Shown: one piece after another, positions 42,077 through 51,138 of the stretch
Position numbering within the stretch: the first letter of the stretch is position 1
Layout: every line of letters begins with the position of its first letter
Translations under genes and position numbers: made by a program
The notes under the pieces: model-generated
Database searches by the model: none
Seen by the model: the letters and a program-made list of their open reading frames with translations, nothing else
Told to the model about the DNA's origin: nothing
Origin: Betaproteobacteria bacterium
GTDB taxonomy: Bacteria; Acidobacteriota; Terriglobia; Acidiferrales; UBA7541
Reading direction: 5' to 3'
Assembly: GCA_903970165.1 (NCBI GenBank)
Contig: CAJCHZ010000047.1
Span: 62,001-126,000 of the forward strand
DNA length: 64,000 nucleotides

Positions 42077-43639
42077 TCACTGCTGCAGGGCTTGGAGAGA
42101 AAGCTGCGGCCGGGCGTTGCAGCGCCGCAGCTTGACAGCCGTCTCCCTGGAACTCTTTTCGGCTTGGTGGCTCTTCCACACGAAAAACGGCGCCACGATC
42201 TGACCGTGGCGGATTTTGCGCCGCCGGTGCACGAGCGAGGGCAAACCCATGGCGCGCAGCGCGGCGAACGGGATTTGCCGGAAATATGCTTTGCGATGGT
42301 TGCCGTTAAACGTCAGCGCGAGCACTTCCTCGGCAAGCCAGCGGTCCAGGAATTGCAATTGCAGTTCGTCGTTCACGTGCTTCAGATAATAGTCCACAAT
42401 CGCCACTTTACGCACGCTCTGCTCTAGAGCGTTTCGCGCGACGCTTACCAGGAATTCGGCCCTTTTGCGCGGCTCGCGAATACGGGCCAGCTTGGCGCGC
42501 TTCCTTCGAAAGGCAAAGCGAAAGATATTGCCGATCTTGCGGCATTTGTCGCGCGACAAACGGATCACTCCGTCGGAGCAAAACTCCAGGCCGAGATGGC
42601 GAATCTTGCGCGCCGGTTTGAAACCTTGCGGGTCAATCGCAATTTCCTTGACGACTTCCGCGTCGCGACACAAGACGCAATCCTCTTGATGGCTGAGCTT
42701 GCTCTCAAGGCGTAATGCGAGCAGTCCGGCGGCAAGTTCCTGGCGCGCCGCTTCGATCACCTGGCGATCTGCCGCCAACAGGATTAAATCATCGGCATAT
42801 CGGAAATACTGCAATCCCGGAATGGCGTCGAGCCGCCGGTCCAGCGAAGTCAGGTATACATTCGCAAAGAGGGACGCGGTGGCGGTTCCGAAAGCGATTC
42901 CACGGTTCGCTCGGACGAGATGTCCGTCTTCTTGATAGTAGAAGCGCATTCGCTCTTCGAGAAGCCGGAACAAATAATCATGTGGTTCGACGAGCCACGC
43001 TAGCTGCTGGCGCAACAGCCCGTGATCCACGGAAGGGAAATAATTGGCCACGTCGCGCTTCACGACAAACAACGGGCGACGAGCCTCGCGTAAGATGAGC
43101 GAAATTTTTCGCTGGCAACGGTCCAGGCCGAATCCCCGAAGGCGGTAGGCATAGCTATTGGAAGAAAACCAGTTCTGCAGGCGTCCGCTCAGCAGCCGGT
43201 AGAGCAGCAAGTCGACGAGCCGTTCTTCCCAGGGAAAGACATAGAGCGTCCGGCGCTTGCCGCGAAACTCGCGATGCAGTGCCAGCGCCGGACGGAAGGC
43301 GAATGCTTCTCGCTTGAGAGCCTGGTGAATCGATTCGAGGTTGTGCAATCCGAAGCGAGCGAAGTCGTACAGGTCTTTCTGGTCGGTCGAAGCGAATAGA
43401 GCTTTGCGCCAGCAAAAGAGCGGCTGGGTGTACAAACGCACGGCAGCCTTGTACAGGTCCGCCTCGCGATACAACTGCTGCCATCGCAATCGGGTTGGAA
43501 ATGTAGAAGGAACCGTGGTGGAAGGAACGAGGGAGGGTGTCGTGGAGTTCGGAAGGGCCCATGGAGTTAGGGGGGAAATTAGTGCCTCGCCGGTGGCATC
43601 ATTCGAGCGCAAAGTGCTGAGGATTCTAATGCCGCGCAA
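42077..43639 (-). CDS. Free-standing reverse transcriptase of unassigned subgroup
   Basis: Up to 520 aa. The polymerase core shows FRGKRRTLYVFPWEERLVD, NSYAYRLRGFG, VVKRDVANYFPSVDH (first catalytic Asp), RGIAFGTATASLFANVYL and FRYADDLILLA (Y281-A-D-D284), then IRHLGLEFCSDGVIRL. There is no maturase X or HNH domain, and no retron VTG or DGR xGxxxSQ motif: the fourth block reads GTATASLF. So it is neither a plain group II intron protein, nor an ordinary retron or DGR enzyme, and may belong to one of the unclassified bacterial RT groups. No in-frame ATG exists near the N-terminus; TTG 43639 or a later TTG near residue 51 must be used. Confidence 0.85.
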   Translation of the reverse strand: MRGIRILSTLRSNDATGEALISPLTPWALPNSTTPSLVPSTTVPSTFPTRLRWQQLYREADLYKAAVRLYTQPLFCWRKALFASTDQKDLYDFARFGLHNLESIHQALKREAFAFRPALALHREFRGKRRTLYVFPWEERLVDLLLYRLLSGRLQNWFSSNSYAYRLRGFGLDRCQRKISLILREARRPLFVVKRDVANYFPSVDHGLLRQQLAWLVEPHDYLFRLLEERMRFYYQEDGHLVRANRGIAFGTATASLFANVYLTSLDRRLDAIPGLQYFRYADDLILLAADRQVIEAARQELAAGLLALRLESKLSHQEDCVLCRDAEVVKEIAIDPQGFKPARKIRHLGLEFCSDGVIRLSRDKCRKIGNIFRFAFRRKRAKLARIREPRKRAEFLVSVARNALEQSVRKVAIVDYYLKHVNDELQLQFLDRWLAEEVLALTFNGNHRKAYFRQIPFAALRAMGLPSLVHRRRKIRHGQIVAPFFVWKSHQAEKSSRETAVKLRRCNARPQLSLQALQQ

Positions 43640-43851
43640 ATAATACCGTCAACCATATCATTGTGGATATTCGGAGCGCGAGGACGGTCTCAGAAAAACT
43701 TGACGACCACAAGACCGTTTGGTGGGAGAGCCGGCACAAACTTCCGGGCCGGATTTAGAGTCAACTTCATACAACAAGTCACCGACCCCGAAAGTCCAAA
43801 AGGTTCGCGTCGGATTCTCCGTAAGTTCGGGGCAGCCGAGAGGATTCAAAC
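43640..43851 (-). other. Structured non-coding leader upstream of the reverse transcriptase
   Basis: 212 bases between the kinase stop and the RT gene. Inverted pairs are ACGGTCT (43684-43690) with AGACCGT (43712-43718) and CCCCGAA (43786-43792) with TTCGGGG (43826-43832). ACCGTC at 43645-43650 can also pair with GACGGT at 43683-43688. Such structure is compatible with an RNA partner but proves nothing. A T-arm-like string near 43840 is not part of a full tRNA. Confidence 0.4.
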
Positions 43852-46152
43852 TCACTTGGGCCTGAGGGTGACCTGAATGTTGCTTGTTCCGCCTTCGCTG
43901 GCCTGCATGGTTCGGCGTTCTTGCTGGTAGCCATCCAGTTTCACACTGACGGTGTGTAGCCCTGTGGGCACTTGGATTCTTGCTGGCGAGACTTGTCCGG
44001 TCGTCTTGCCGTCGACGAAGATTTCGGCGCCCTTGGGAGTCGTATCTACCTGCGCCCAGGCGACCTTAACGTTGTTTTTTTCTTTAAGATCCACGTCGAG
44101 CTGCGTTTGGATGTTGTCTTTCACCTGGACGCTTCCGGCATAAGCCTCGTAGCCCGGCATGCGCAGAACCAGGTTGTACTGGCCGGGCGCGAGCGGCAGC
44201 GTCACAGGCGTCTGCCCGGACTGCTTCGCGCCATTAATGAAGATATCGGCCCCGCCGGGTTTGCTGGTTATGAGCAATCCCTTGGCGAGAGACTCGAGTG
44301 CGACTTTCTGGTCCACAACATTTCCAGCCTTCACCTGCAGCGCGGTTTGCATCGGCTGGTAACCATCTTTCGAGACTTCCAGACTGTAGCGCGCCGGGTT
44401 GAGATCGTTGAAACCGCACGGCGTCTGGCATTGATTCAAGATGCGCCCCGCGGGTCCGCGCAGAACGGCCGTCGCTCCAACGAGATCCGTCACGACATGG
44501 ATTGCGCCGCGTCCGGCCGCGGGGACCGGGTGCGCGCCATCCGCATCGCCCGATTTGTCGTCCGCCACCGGAGAATCCTCATATTCGATATGGTCTACAA
44601 CGCGGACAGTCGCGGGAGCGTCCCGCAAAAATTTCAGCAATCCGCCGTGCTCCGCCGGGCGCAGTTTTCCGGAGAGGACCAATGTGTTTCCAATGGCTTG
44701 CACCTTGGCGCGTCCCGTCAAACCCCTCAGCGTAATGGCCTCTTCAATGCGGCCCTTGTAGTCCGCGGCTTGCGCGCTCACCACCGGCTCGGTCTTCTTA
44801 GGCAGGGGTTTTTCCGCGGGTACTTCGGAAGATTTTTTCTCAGGTGAAGCGGCATCGTTGCCCGCCACAGACGGGGTATCGCTTCCGCCAGGAGTCGCGG
44901 AACCGTTGGCGTTCGGATTATCCGTTGGCGCTGCGGCCGTGGCCGCGGTCGAATCTCCATCGACCGATTTCTGTCCTGCGTTCAGCTTGCGAACTTCTTC
45001 CACGACGGGGCGCAGCTTTTGCACGCCATACGCGATAACGCCAATAAGAAGCAACGCGATAATGATGGTTCCGATGAAGCTCTTTTTCTTTTTTGGAGGC
45101 TCAACATAGGGCTGAACAGGGCCAGTGCGGCGTACGGTTGGCGTTGAGGTTGGGCTGGCCGCGCGCACGTTCAAGGAACGCGTGGTGGCATTCACCATCG
45201 GATCTTGTTCTTGTAACTGGAAGTTGCGTCCGCCTTGCGTTCCGCTTCCGCCAAGGGGCAGCGTGGCATTCGGCATGCCTTGGTTACTTACCACCAGGGT
45301 TTTGTCCGGGCTCGCGCCGGGCGCGATGCTGCGATAATTCCGCAAATCTTCGAGCATTTCGCGGCAGCTCTGGTAGCGAGCCTCGGGTTCCTTGGCGAGG
45401 GCTTTCATTACGACGGCGCTGATTCCCGGGTGGATGGACGGATCAATCTGGCGCGGCGGAACCGGCTCTTCGTTCACTATCTTATAGATAACCGTTGTGA
45501 TGTTCTGTCCGGGAAAGGGCTTCTCTCCGGTCACCATTTCATAGAGCAGCACGCCCAGGGAGAAAATATCGCTGCGCCCATCCACCGCTCGGCCTTTCAC
45601 CTGTTCCGGGGACATGTAACTTGGCGTGCCCATGACGTGGGCGGTTTGCTGCATCGTGCCGAACTGGAGGATCTTGGCGGTGCCGAAGTCGGTGATTTTT
45701 ACCGTGTCGTCGGCCGTGAGCATAATGTTGGCCGGCTTGATGTCCCGGTGAACCACGTTCCGTTCGTGAGCAAACTGGAGCGCGCTGCAGGTCTGCTCCA
45801 TGATGCGCAAAATGCGGGGCAGCGGGAACGCCTGCGCGCCGTCCAGATGCGCCTGTAAGCTCTTTCCTTCCACCAGTTCCATGGTGATGTAGTAGAGGCC
45901 GTCCTCTTCGCCAGCGTCGAAGACAACCACAATGTTCGCGTGCGTGAGCAGGCCAGCCGCCCGGGCTTCTGTCTGGAACCGCGCCAGCAACTCGGGGCGT
46001 GACAACCCGGTGCCTTCTTCGCTCAATTTGATGGTCTTCACGGCGACGGTGCGACCGATGACCGGGTCGGTGGCCTTGTAGACGACACCCATGGCGCCGC
46101 GGCCCAACTCACCAAGAATCTCGTAACGTCCTGCTTTTAAAACAGTTGTCAT
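43852..46152 (-). CDS. Hanks-type Ser/Thr protein kinase with BON-like and PEGA domains
   Basis: A 766-aa membrane kinase. The catalytic domain (about 10-275) has the glycine loop GELGRGAMGVVYKA, K39, HRD (135-137), DFG (155-157) and APE-equivalent SPEQ. A linker leads to one TM helix (FIGTIIIALLLIGVIAYG, about 358-376). Outside, after a long Ala/Pro/Ser stretch, comes a BON-like unit (LTGRAKVQAIGNTLVLSGKL) and three PEGA-type repeats, the last two clearest (GLLITSKPGGADIFINGAKQ and VDTTPKGAEIFVDGKTTG). The exterior part probably binds envelope components. The neighbouring reverse transcriptase is on the same strand, 212 bases away. Confidence 0.92.
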   Translation of the reverse strand: MTTVLKAGRYEILGELGRGAMGVVYKATDPVIGRTVAVKTIKLSEEGTGLSRPELLARFQTEARAAGLLTHANIVVVFDAGEEDGLYYITMELVEGKSLQAHLDGAQAFPLPRILRIMEQTCSALQFAHERNVVHRDIKPANIMLTADDTVKITDFGTAKILQFGTMQQTAHVMGTPSYMSPEQVKGRAVDGRSDIFSLGVLLYEMVTGEKPFPGQNITTVIYKIVNEEPVPPRQIDPSIHPGISAVVMKALAKEPEARYQSCREMLEDLRNYRSIAPGASPDKTLVVSNQGMPNATLPLGGSGTQGGRNFQLQEQDPMVNATTRSLNVRAASPTSTPTVRRTGPVQPYVEPPKKKKSFIGTIIIALLLIGVIAYGVQKLRPVVEEVRKLNAGQKSVDGDSTAATAAAPTDNPNANGSATPGGSDTPSVAGNDAASPEKKSSEVPAEKPLPKKTEPVVSAQAADYKGRIEEAITLRGLTGRAKVQAIGNTLVLSGKLRPAEHGGLLKFLRDAPATVRVVDHIEYEDSPVADDKSGDADGAHPVPAAGRGAIHVVTDLVGATAVLRGPAGRILNQCQTPCGFNDLNPARYSLEVSKDGYQPMQTALQVKAGNVVDQKVALESLAKGLLITSKPGGADIFINGAKQSGQTPVTLPLAPGQYNLVLRMPGYEAYAGSVQVKDNIQTQLDVDLKEKNNVKVAWAQVDTTPKGAEIFVDGKTTGQVSPARIQVPTGLHTVSVKLDGYQQERRTMQASEGGTSNIQVTLRPK

Positions 46153-46693
46153 CGCCCCGTTCGACTTTCCATTTACTTCTCGCAGCTGCCACGTACTTGC
46201 CAGCGCCCTAAATTTCAGGCCTTTGTATTTAACCAGTCAGTTAAAATATAATGCCCTCCGGCTGCAAGAAGCCGGCCGTAGCCCTGTCGCCGCCGCTCAG
46301 GACTAATACCGCCCGCAATGGGGGGCCACCTGCCAACTGCATAAGCGTGGTGAACACGTCTTCCGACACCCGGGAGCCCTATCCTGCACAGTACCCACTA
46401 AATTTTCGGTTGGTCAACGTGACTGGGGTACCAGTGTTTCGCACTCGATACGTGGCGCAAGGGGCTGGTTGGATGCTGGACAGTTACGAATGCCGATCCT
46501 TATAGATAGGTCTAGACAGTTGAGGCGAGTCTCAGCCCGACGGGATCCTCGCAAGAATTACCACTGACTGTATTGCTCCCGACTTAACCGTAATTCATCG
46601 ATTAAGCCGCACAGCTGCTTTGCGATGGGAAGAAAGCGTGTTAAGGTCGTCCCTCAGCGTCAAGCCTTCCTGTTAGATTTGGAGGGAAAGACA
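46153..46693. other. Intergenic region between divergent kinase and P450 genes
   Basis: 541 bases. It holds a plus-strand TTGTAT (46223) and perfect TATAAT (46247) 18 bases apart, followed at once by a CCGGCT/AGCCGG hairpin (46258-46275). An 84-codon open frame from 46251 has no ribosome binding site, would start inside the -10 box and has no recognisable content, so it is not called. Confidence 0.45.
46223..46252 (+). promoter_or_regulatory. Possible sigma-70 promoter
   Basis: TTGTAT and TATAAT with 18-base spacing, oriented towards the P450 gene, which begins about 440 bases downstream. The long distance makes the assignment uncertain. Confidence 0.35.
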
Positions 46694-47926
46694 GTGCTCA
46701 ACGTGCAAACTGTCCCACCTGCGAAAGACATTCTCACCCCAGAATTTCTCCAGAATCCGCATCGCGTCTGCGCGGAGCTGCGCGAAGAGACTGCGATTCA
46801 CCGGATTAATTTCAACGGCCCGCGATGGGCGCTCGTTCGATACGCCGAGTGCTTTAAATTCCTGCGGGATCCGCGACTATCGTCGGCGGGAAGGATGCGG
46901 CTTTTGCTGTCCAGGCTTCCTCCCGAGACGCGCTCCAGTTTCGCCGAACTTGAGCGCGCGTTGGAGATGTGGATGCTCTTCCTCGACGCACCCGAGCATA
47001 CGCGTTTGCGCAAGCTATTGAACAAAGGGTTCTCGCCAGCGGTGGCAGAGGCGCTGCGGGCACAGGTGGAAGCTCTGGTTGACGGGATGCTGGATGCCGA
47101 GGTGCCCGCGGGGGCTAAACGGATCGACATCCTGCGCGACATCGCGTACCCGCTTCCCGTACGTGTCATTGCGCAGATGCTGGGCGTGCCCGCATCCCGG
47201 CATCAGGAATTCGTTAACTGGACCAACGCCATCGCTCTCTTCGTGGGCTCGCCAACTACGAATGAGGTCGCCGGCGCTGCGCAGGAAGCGGTCCTCGCCT
47301 TGACAGATTTCTTTTGCGAGATTGTTGCGGATCGTCGCAGGCACAAAGGCAATGACCTGATCAGCATCTTGATCGACATCGAAGAAGATGGTCATGTGCT
47401 GACCGAAGAAGAGCTCTACGCGCAATGTGTGATGCTGCTCTTCGCCGGTCATGAAACCACGCGAAACCTGATAGGCAATGGCATGTACACGCTCCTGAAA
47501 AATCCCGAAGAAATGGCCAACCTCCGGAGAAACCCCGAGATCGTTCGCATGGCCGTTGAAGAACTTCTACGTTATGAAAGCCCCCTGCAGTTCGTTACCC
47601 GAGTTGTTAAAGACGAACTGGAAATTGAAGGCGTCCGCATTCAAGCAGGGGACTCCGTCCTTTTGTTCTTGCGAGCGGCAAACCGCGATCCGCGAAAGTT
47701 CGAACATCCCGACCGCCTGAACCTGAAGCGCCTGAAAAACGATCATTTGGCGTTTGGTGCGGGCGCGCATTTCTGCATCGGGAATCAGCTGGCGCGGATC
47801 GAGGGGCAAGTTGCCATTCTCAAATTGCTTCAAAGGTTCCCTGCGATGCGGTTGGCGAGCGAATCTCCCGAGTGGGTGCCTAATTTCGCCCTTCGTGGAC
47901 TCAGGAGCTTGGTGGTTGAAGTCTAG
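46694..47926 (+). CDS. Cytochrome P450
   Basis: About 410 aa from GTG 46694, preceded by GGAGGG seven bases upstream; ATG 46625 would add 23 residues but has no binding site. All P450 landmarks are present: I-helix oxygen-binding LLFAGHETTRNL, ExxR in VEELLRYESP, and the heme loop FGAGAHFCIG with the thiolate ligand Cys361. The protein is soluble, of the bacterial class I type that takes electrons from a ferredoxin, but no ferredoxin or reductase gene is nearby. Substrate unknown. Confidence 0.94.
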   Translation: MLNVQTVPPAKDILTPEFLQNPHRVCAELREETAIHRINFNGPRWALVRYAECFKFLRDPRLSSAGRMRLLLSRLPPETRSSFAELERALEMWMLFLDAPEHTRLRKLLNKGFSPAVAEALRAQVEALVDGMLDAEVPAGAKRIDILRDIAYPLPVRVIAQMLGVPASRHQEFVNWTNAIALFVGSPTTNEVAGAAQEAVLALTDFFCEIVADRRRHKGNDLISILIDIEEDGHVLTEEELYAQCVMLLFAGHETTRNLIGNGMYTLLKNPEEMANLRRNPEIVRMAVEELLRYESPLQFVTRVVKDELEIEGVRIQAGDSVLLFLRAANRDPRKFEHPDRLNLKRLKNDHLAFGAGAHFCIGNQLARIEGQVAILKLLQRFPAMRLASESPEWVPNFALRGLRSLVVEV

Positions 47927-47940
47927 GCTTCGAGAGCAAG

Positions 47941-47966
47941 CAAGTCCGAGTGTCAAGTCCGAGTGT
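47941..47966. repeat. Tandem duplication of CAAGTCCGAGTGT
   Basis: Two exact 13-base copies lie head to tail 14 bases after the P450 stop. Probably a replication-slippage product. Confidence 0.6.
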
Positions 47967-48002
47967 GTTGTCGCTAGCTCTTACTTTATAGGTATTCGGA
48001 AA

Positions 48003-48024
48003 GGCCCTATCGCCGGTTAGGGCC
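48003..48024 (-). terminator. Hairpin overlapping the TolC-like gene's stop codon
   Basis: GGCCCTA and TAGGGCC form a 7-bp stem with an eight-base loop that includes part of the stop codon; TTTCC follows on the minus strand. Its location between convergent genes fits termination. Confidence 0.5.
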
Positions 48025-49519
48025 GGGGGATGGCTTCGCCGGGGGACATGTTGCGCTCCGGCATGGGCACATTGGTTTCGCGGATGGGCCTGTCGACTTC
48101 GCCCGGGCGCGCCGGGGCTTCGAGGCCGTCGGTGAGGAGATAGCCCTGAAGAGCGAGGCCGTTGGTCCAGACGCCTTCGAGGGCGGCGATGTATTCGACC
48201 TGGAGTTCGTAGAGTTTGCGCTGGGCGTCGAGCACGCGAGGATACGAGGCGAGCATGCGGCCGTATTTGTCCACCAAAAGGGTGTAGGCTTTTTTCGCGT
48301 GCGGAAGGATTTCGTCGCGGTATTCGAGAGCCATGAGCTTGGCGTTCGAATATTCGTCAACGACCGTCGCGGCGCGCTCCCGCAGAGTGAGCGCGATGCG
48401 CGTTTTCTCCTGCTGGGCACGCTCCACGTCCGCTCGCGCGGCGGAGATATTGCCCTGATTGTGGTCAAAAATCGGAATTTGCATGCTGGCCTCGGCAATT
48501 CCTTCCCAGCCTTTGGCCCACGGGACGCTGCCCAGCGTTTCGTGGTTGTACTCGAGCCCGCCGCGGAGCAGCAGGTCGGGAATCGGATCACGCTGAGCGC
48601 GTGTCAACGTGGCTTGCGCCCGCCCTGCCGCGGTTTCCGCGATTTCCACGGCGGGGCTTTTTTTCGCGATGTCTTCGACGGCTTCTTCTTCATTGAGTTC
48701 CGGCCAGCCGTGTTCCAGGTCGCCGGCGACCGTTGCTACGGGCATGTCCGGCTGACCGACGACCGCGGCCAGCGAGCGCCATTCCTCGCGCAGCGTGTTT
48801 TCTTGCATGCGCGCGGCCATACGCATACGTTGCGATTCGACCTCCGCTTCCAGGACTTCGGATTCGTCAGCCTGACCGGTGTTCATCAGTTCGCGCTGCG
48901 TTTGCGCGGCGTCCTGAGCAATTTTTGCGAGATCGCGGCGCGCGTCGAGCCATTCCTGCGCGGCTAACACGCGCAGAAATGCCATTTTCACCGCGGTTTC
49001 GACACGCATGCGCTGCTCTTGCGCTTCAATCTCGGCGAGTTTCGCTTCGCGCGAAAGTACATCGCGGCTCTTGCCAAGTTTTCCCGCCGTAACAATCCTC
49101 TGCTGCACAAAAAATCCCTGCTTGCCGCCGCCGACAGAACCGCCGCGAATTTCGTCGCCCGTGTAGCCGGCCGATGGGTTTGGGTAGAGGCCCACCTGCC
49201 GCTGCCGCGCTTTGGCCGCGCGAATTTCCACTTCCGCTTGCCGCAGCGTCGGGTTCGTGTCACGCGCCATCGTTTCCACCTGCTCCAGGGTGACAACTTG
49301 TTGGCCCGCGCTCGCTTGCGCACGCCCCATTTGCGGATATTCCGCTGTGACCAACGGAATATCGCCGTGATGGTGATGCATCGGTTCCTGCACCGGCATT
49401 GGCATGGCCGGCGATGGCTTGGTGTCTTGCGCCCAGGAAGCGTTCGCAAGGGGCATCGCGAGGGTCATCGCCCCTGCCAGAATTCCGAGAACAATTCGCA
49501 AAGCGAATTTCGTACTCAT
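48017..49519 (-). CDS. TolC-family outer-membrane efflux protein (CusC/CzcC-like)
   Basis: About 500 aa from ATG 49519, chosen because the signal peptide (IVLGILAGAMTLAMPLANASWA) starts there and GGGAG precedes it. Two OEP repeats with long helices follow, including VVTLEQVETMARDTNPTLRQAEVEIRAAKAR and QEWLDARRDLAKIAQDAAQTQREL. A His-rich patch (MHHHHGDIP) just after the signal peptide suggests metal contact. It is third in a leftward group with a multicopper oxidase, so copper export is the likely role. No inner-membrane pump or adaptor gene follows. Confidence 0.88.
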   Translation of the reverse strand: MSTKFALRIVLGILAGAMTLAMPLANASWAQDTKPSPAMPMPVQEPMHHHHGDIPLVTAEYPQMGRAQASAGQQVVTLEQVETMARDTNPTLRQAEVEIRAAKARQRQVGLYPNPSAGYTGDEIRGGSVGGGKQGFFVQQRIVTAGKLGKSRDVLSREAKLAEIEAQEQRMRVETAVKMAFLRVLAAQEWLDARRDLAKIAQDAAQTQRELMNTGQADESEVLEAEVESQRMRMAARMQENTLREEWRSLAAVVGQPDMPVATVAGDLEHGWPELNEEEAVEDIAKKSPAVEIAETAAGRAQATLTRAQRDPIPDLLLRGGLEYNHETLGSVPWAKGWEGIAEASMQIPIFDHNQGNISAARADVERAQQEKTRIALTLRERAATVVDEYSNAKLMALEYRDEILPHAKKAYTLLVDKYGRMLASYPRVLDAQRKLYELQVEYIAALEGVWTNGLALQGYLLTDGLEAPARPGEVDRPIRETNVPMPERNMSPGEAIPRP

Positions 49520-49604
49520 CCCCGTTGTCTCCCTGAACGTTGTACGTAACCCCCCACGTAACCCTGCGTACTCTGCGTAATTTGTTTTTCTTCCTCTTCT
49601 TCGT

Positions 49605-50978
49605 TCACGACTCATGATGGTGCTCCGGTGTCTGCTCTTTCTTTCCTTCTTTAATCCGCGCCATCATTTCTTCGTATTCCTTGTCGGGCAGCACACGCAC
49701 TAGAGTCATCATTCCCATCATTCCGGCGCTCCAATTTGGCGGCAGACCATGGACTTCGGGCTTTGCCACGGCCTCATCCATGCCCATTTCCATGAAGGCA
49801 TCCTGCGGAAAGCCCGGCACGCTGTTTGCGTTCTCCGCAATCGGGGAGTGATGGACGTGTTCGAACGGCACGCTGTTGGCCAGCGTTTGCATCTGGCTCA
49901 GGGCCTTTGCATCGGTTGAACTTGCTGTCTCGATCGCGCGGTCGCGCAGCAGGTCCATCATGTTGTTCATCATGTGATGGGGAAGATGGCAATGAACCAT
50001 CCATGATCCGGGATACTTCGCATCAAACTCGACGACGCGGGCCTGCGCGACGCCGACCAGCACGGTGTTCATCGGATACCATGTGGATTCCGGCGCGCGC
50101 CCGCCCTCCGTTCCGGTCAGGACGAACTGATTCCCGTGCAGATGAATCGGGTGGTGGTCCATCCCCATATTAATGATGCGCATTCGCACGCGGCTCCCGA
50201 GGCGCGCAATCATCGGGGTGATGGCCGGCGCCGAGACGCCATTGAACGTCAGCCAGTTGAACTCCATCCCGGCGGTATTCGGAACGGAGTTATTCGGGAG
50301 AACGGCCCACTCCTGGAGAATCACGCCAAAATCGTGATCGGCGCGAGGTTTGTAGGCGCGCTCCGGATGAGCAACAAAAAATCCAACCATACCCATCATT
50401 TCCTGCATGGCGCCGTGCGAGTGATAAAAAAATGTGCCTTCCTGATGCACGGTAAATTCGTAAGAATATTTTTCTCCCGGCGCGATGGGCTTCTGGCTGA
50501 TCCACGGCACACCGTCCTGCTCAATGGGAACTTCGAGGCCGTGCCAGTGAATGGAAGTTGACTCCGGCAGGCGGTTTTCCAGGATGAGGCGCACGCGCTC
50601 GCCCTGCTGAACTTGAATGGTCGGGCCGGGGCACGTGCCGTTGTAGCCCCAGGCGTCCATCGTTTTGAATGGGGCGATTTTTCGCTTCACTGGCTCGGCG
50701 ACCAGATGGAAAACTTTCACGGCGCCATCCATCTCGTGCGGCAGATCCGGCAGGTCCGGTGTGAGCATGGGCAACCAGGGGTCGGGCCCCGCCGGTGCGA
50801 CTGGGGCAGGTTTTTTCTTGGGACGGCCGTAGGGACTGTGGTGGCGCCCCTGCTCCATTTCGCGGGCGGTCTGCGGATCGTTTTCCGGCGTGTTTCCCCG
50901 CAGGGCTTCCGCTAATCCGAGAACGCTTGCCCCTAAAAAGGCCGTGTCCTGAATAAACCTTCTTCTTGAACCGCTCAT
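49605..50978 (-). CDS. Multicopper oxidase, Tat-exported
   Basis: About 457 aa from ATG 50978, preceded by GGAGGTAGTG. A Tat signal starts SGSRRRFIQDTAFLGASVLG. Copper ligands are seen as HWHGLEVP and HSHGAM in the first cupredoxin domain, and HPIHLHGNQF plus HCHLPHHMMNNMM in the last, so both the type 1 and trinuclear sites are represented. The C-terminus is Met/His-rich (MMGMMTLVRV, HHHES). It probably oxidises Cu(I) or a phenolic compound in the periplasm, as CueO/CopA-type proteins do. Laccase-like activity is an alternative. Confidence 0.92.
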   Translation of the reverse strand: MSGSRRRFIQDTAFLGASVLGLAEALRGNTPENDPQTAREMEQGRHHSPYGRPKKKPAPVAPAGPDPWLPMLTPDLPDLPHEMDGAVKVFHLVAEPVKRKIAPFKTMDAWGYNGTCPGPTIQVQQGERVRLILENRLPESTSIHWHGLEVPIEQDGVPWISQKPIAPGEKYSYEFTVHQEGTFFYHSHGAMQEMMGMVGFFVAHPERAYKPRADHDFGVILQEWAVLPNNSVPNTAGMEFNWLTFNGVSAPAITPMIARLGSRVRMRIINMGMDHHPIHLHGNQFVLTGTEGGRAPESTWYPMNTVLVGVAQARVVEFDAKYPGSWMVHCHLPHHMMNNMMDLLRDRAIETASSTDAKALSQMQTLANSVPFEHVHHSPIAENANSVPGFPQDAFMEMGMDEAVAKPEVHGLPPNWSAGMMGMMTLVRVLPDKEYEEMMARIKEGKKEQTPEHHHES

Positions 50979-51138
50979 CACTACCTCCGAGGATTCTCTT
51001 TGAAACGGAACGTTGGACTGGGGTGACACAAAAGCGGGGCCCTTCGCCGCTCCCTTCGCTCTTCCCTTCGGAAGTCAGGGCAGGCAGGATAAACAAGTCC
51101 CTGCGCGCAAAAATGGCAGATGGAATTGAGAGCGAGTG

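Noticed and set aside
41071..43851. Diversity-generating retroelement with template and variable repeats
   Set aside because: No adenine-substituted near-repeat was found by eye, the RT lacks the SQ motif of DGR enzymes, and no accessory Avd-like four-helix protein is present. A computed self-alignment would be needed to exclude it fully.
43820..43860. Second T-arm-like string near the kinase stop
   Set aside because: The stem does not pair and the kinase frame runs into it; no cloverleaf.
46251..46505. 84-codon open frame on the plus strand
   Set aside because: It starts inside a TATAAT box, has no ribosome binding site and its product has no recognisable pattern.
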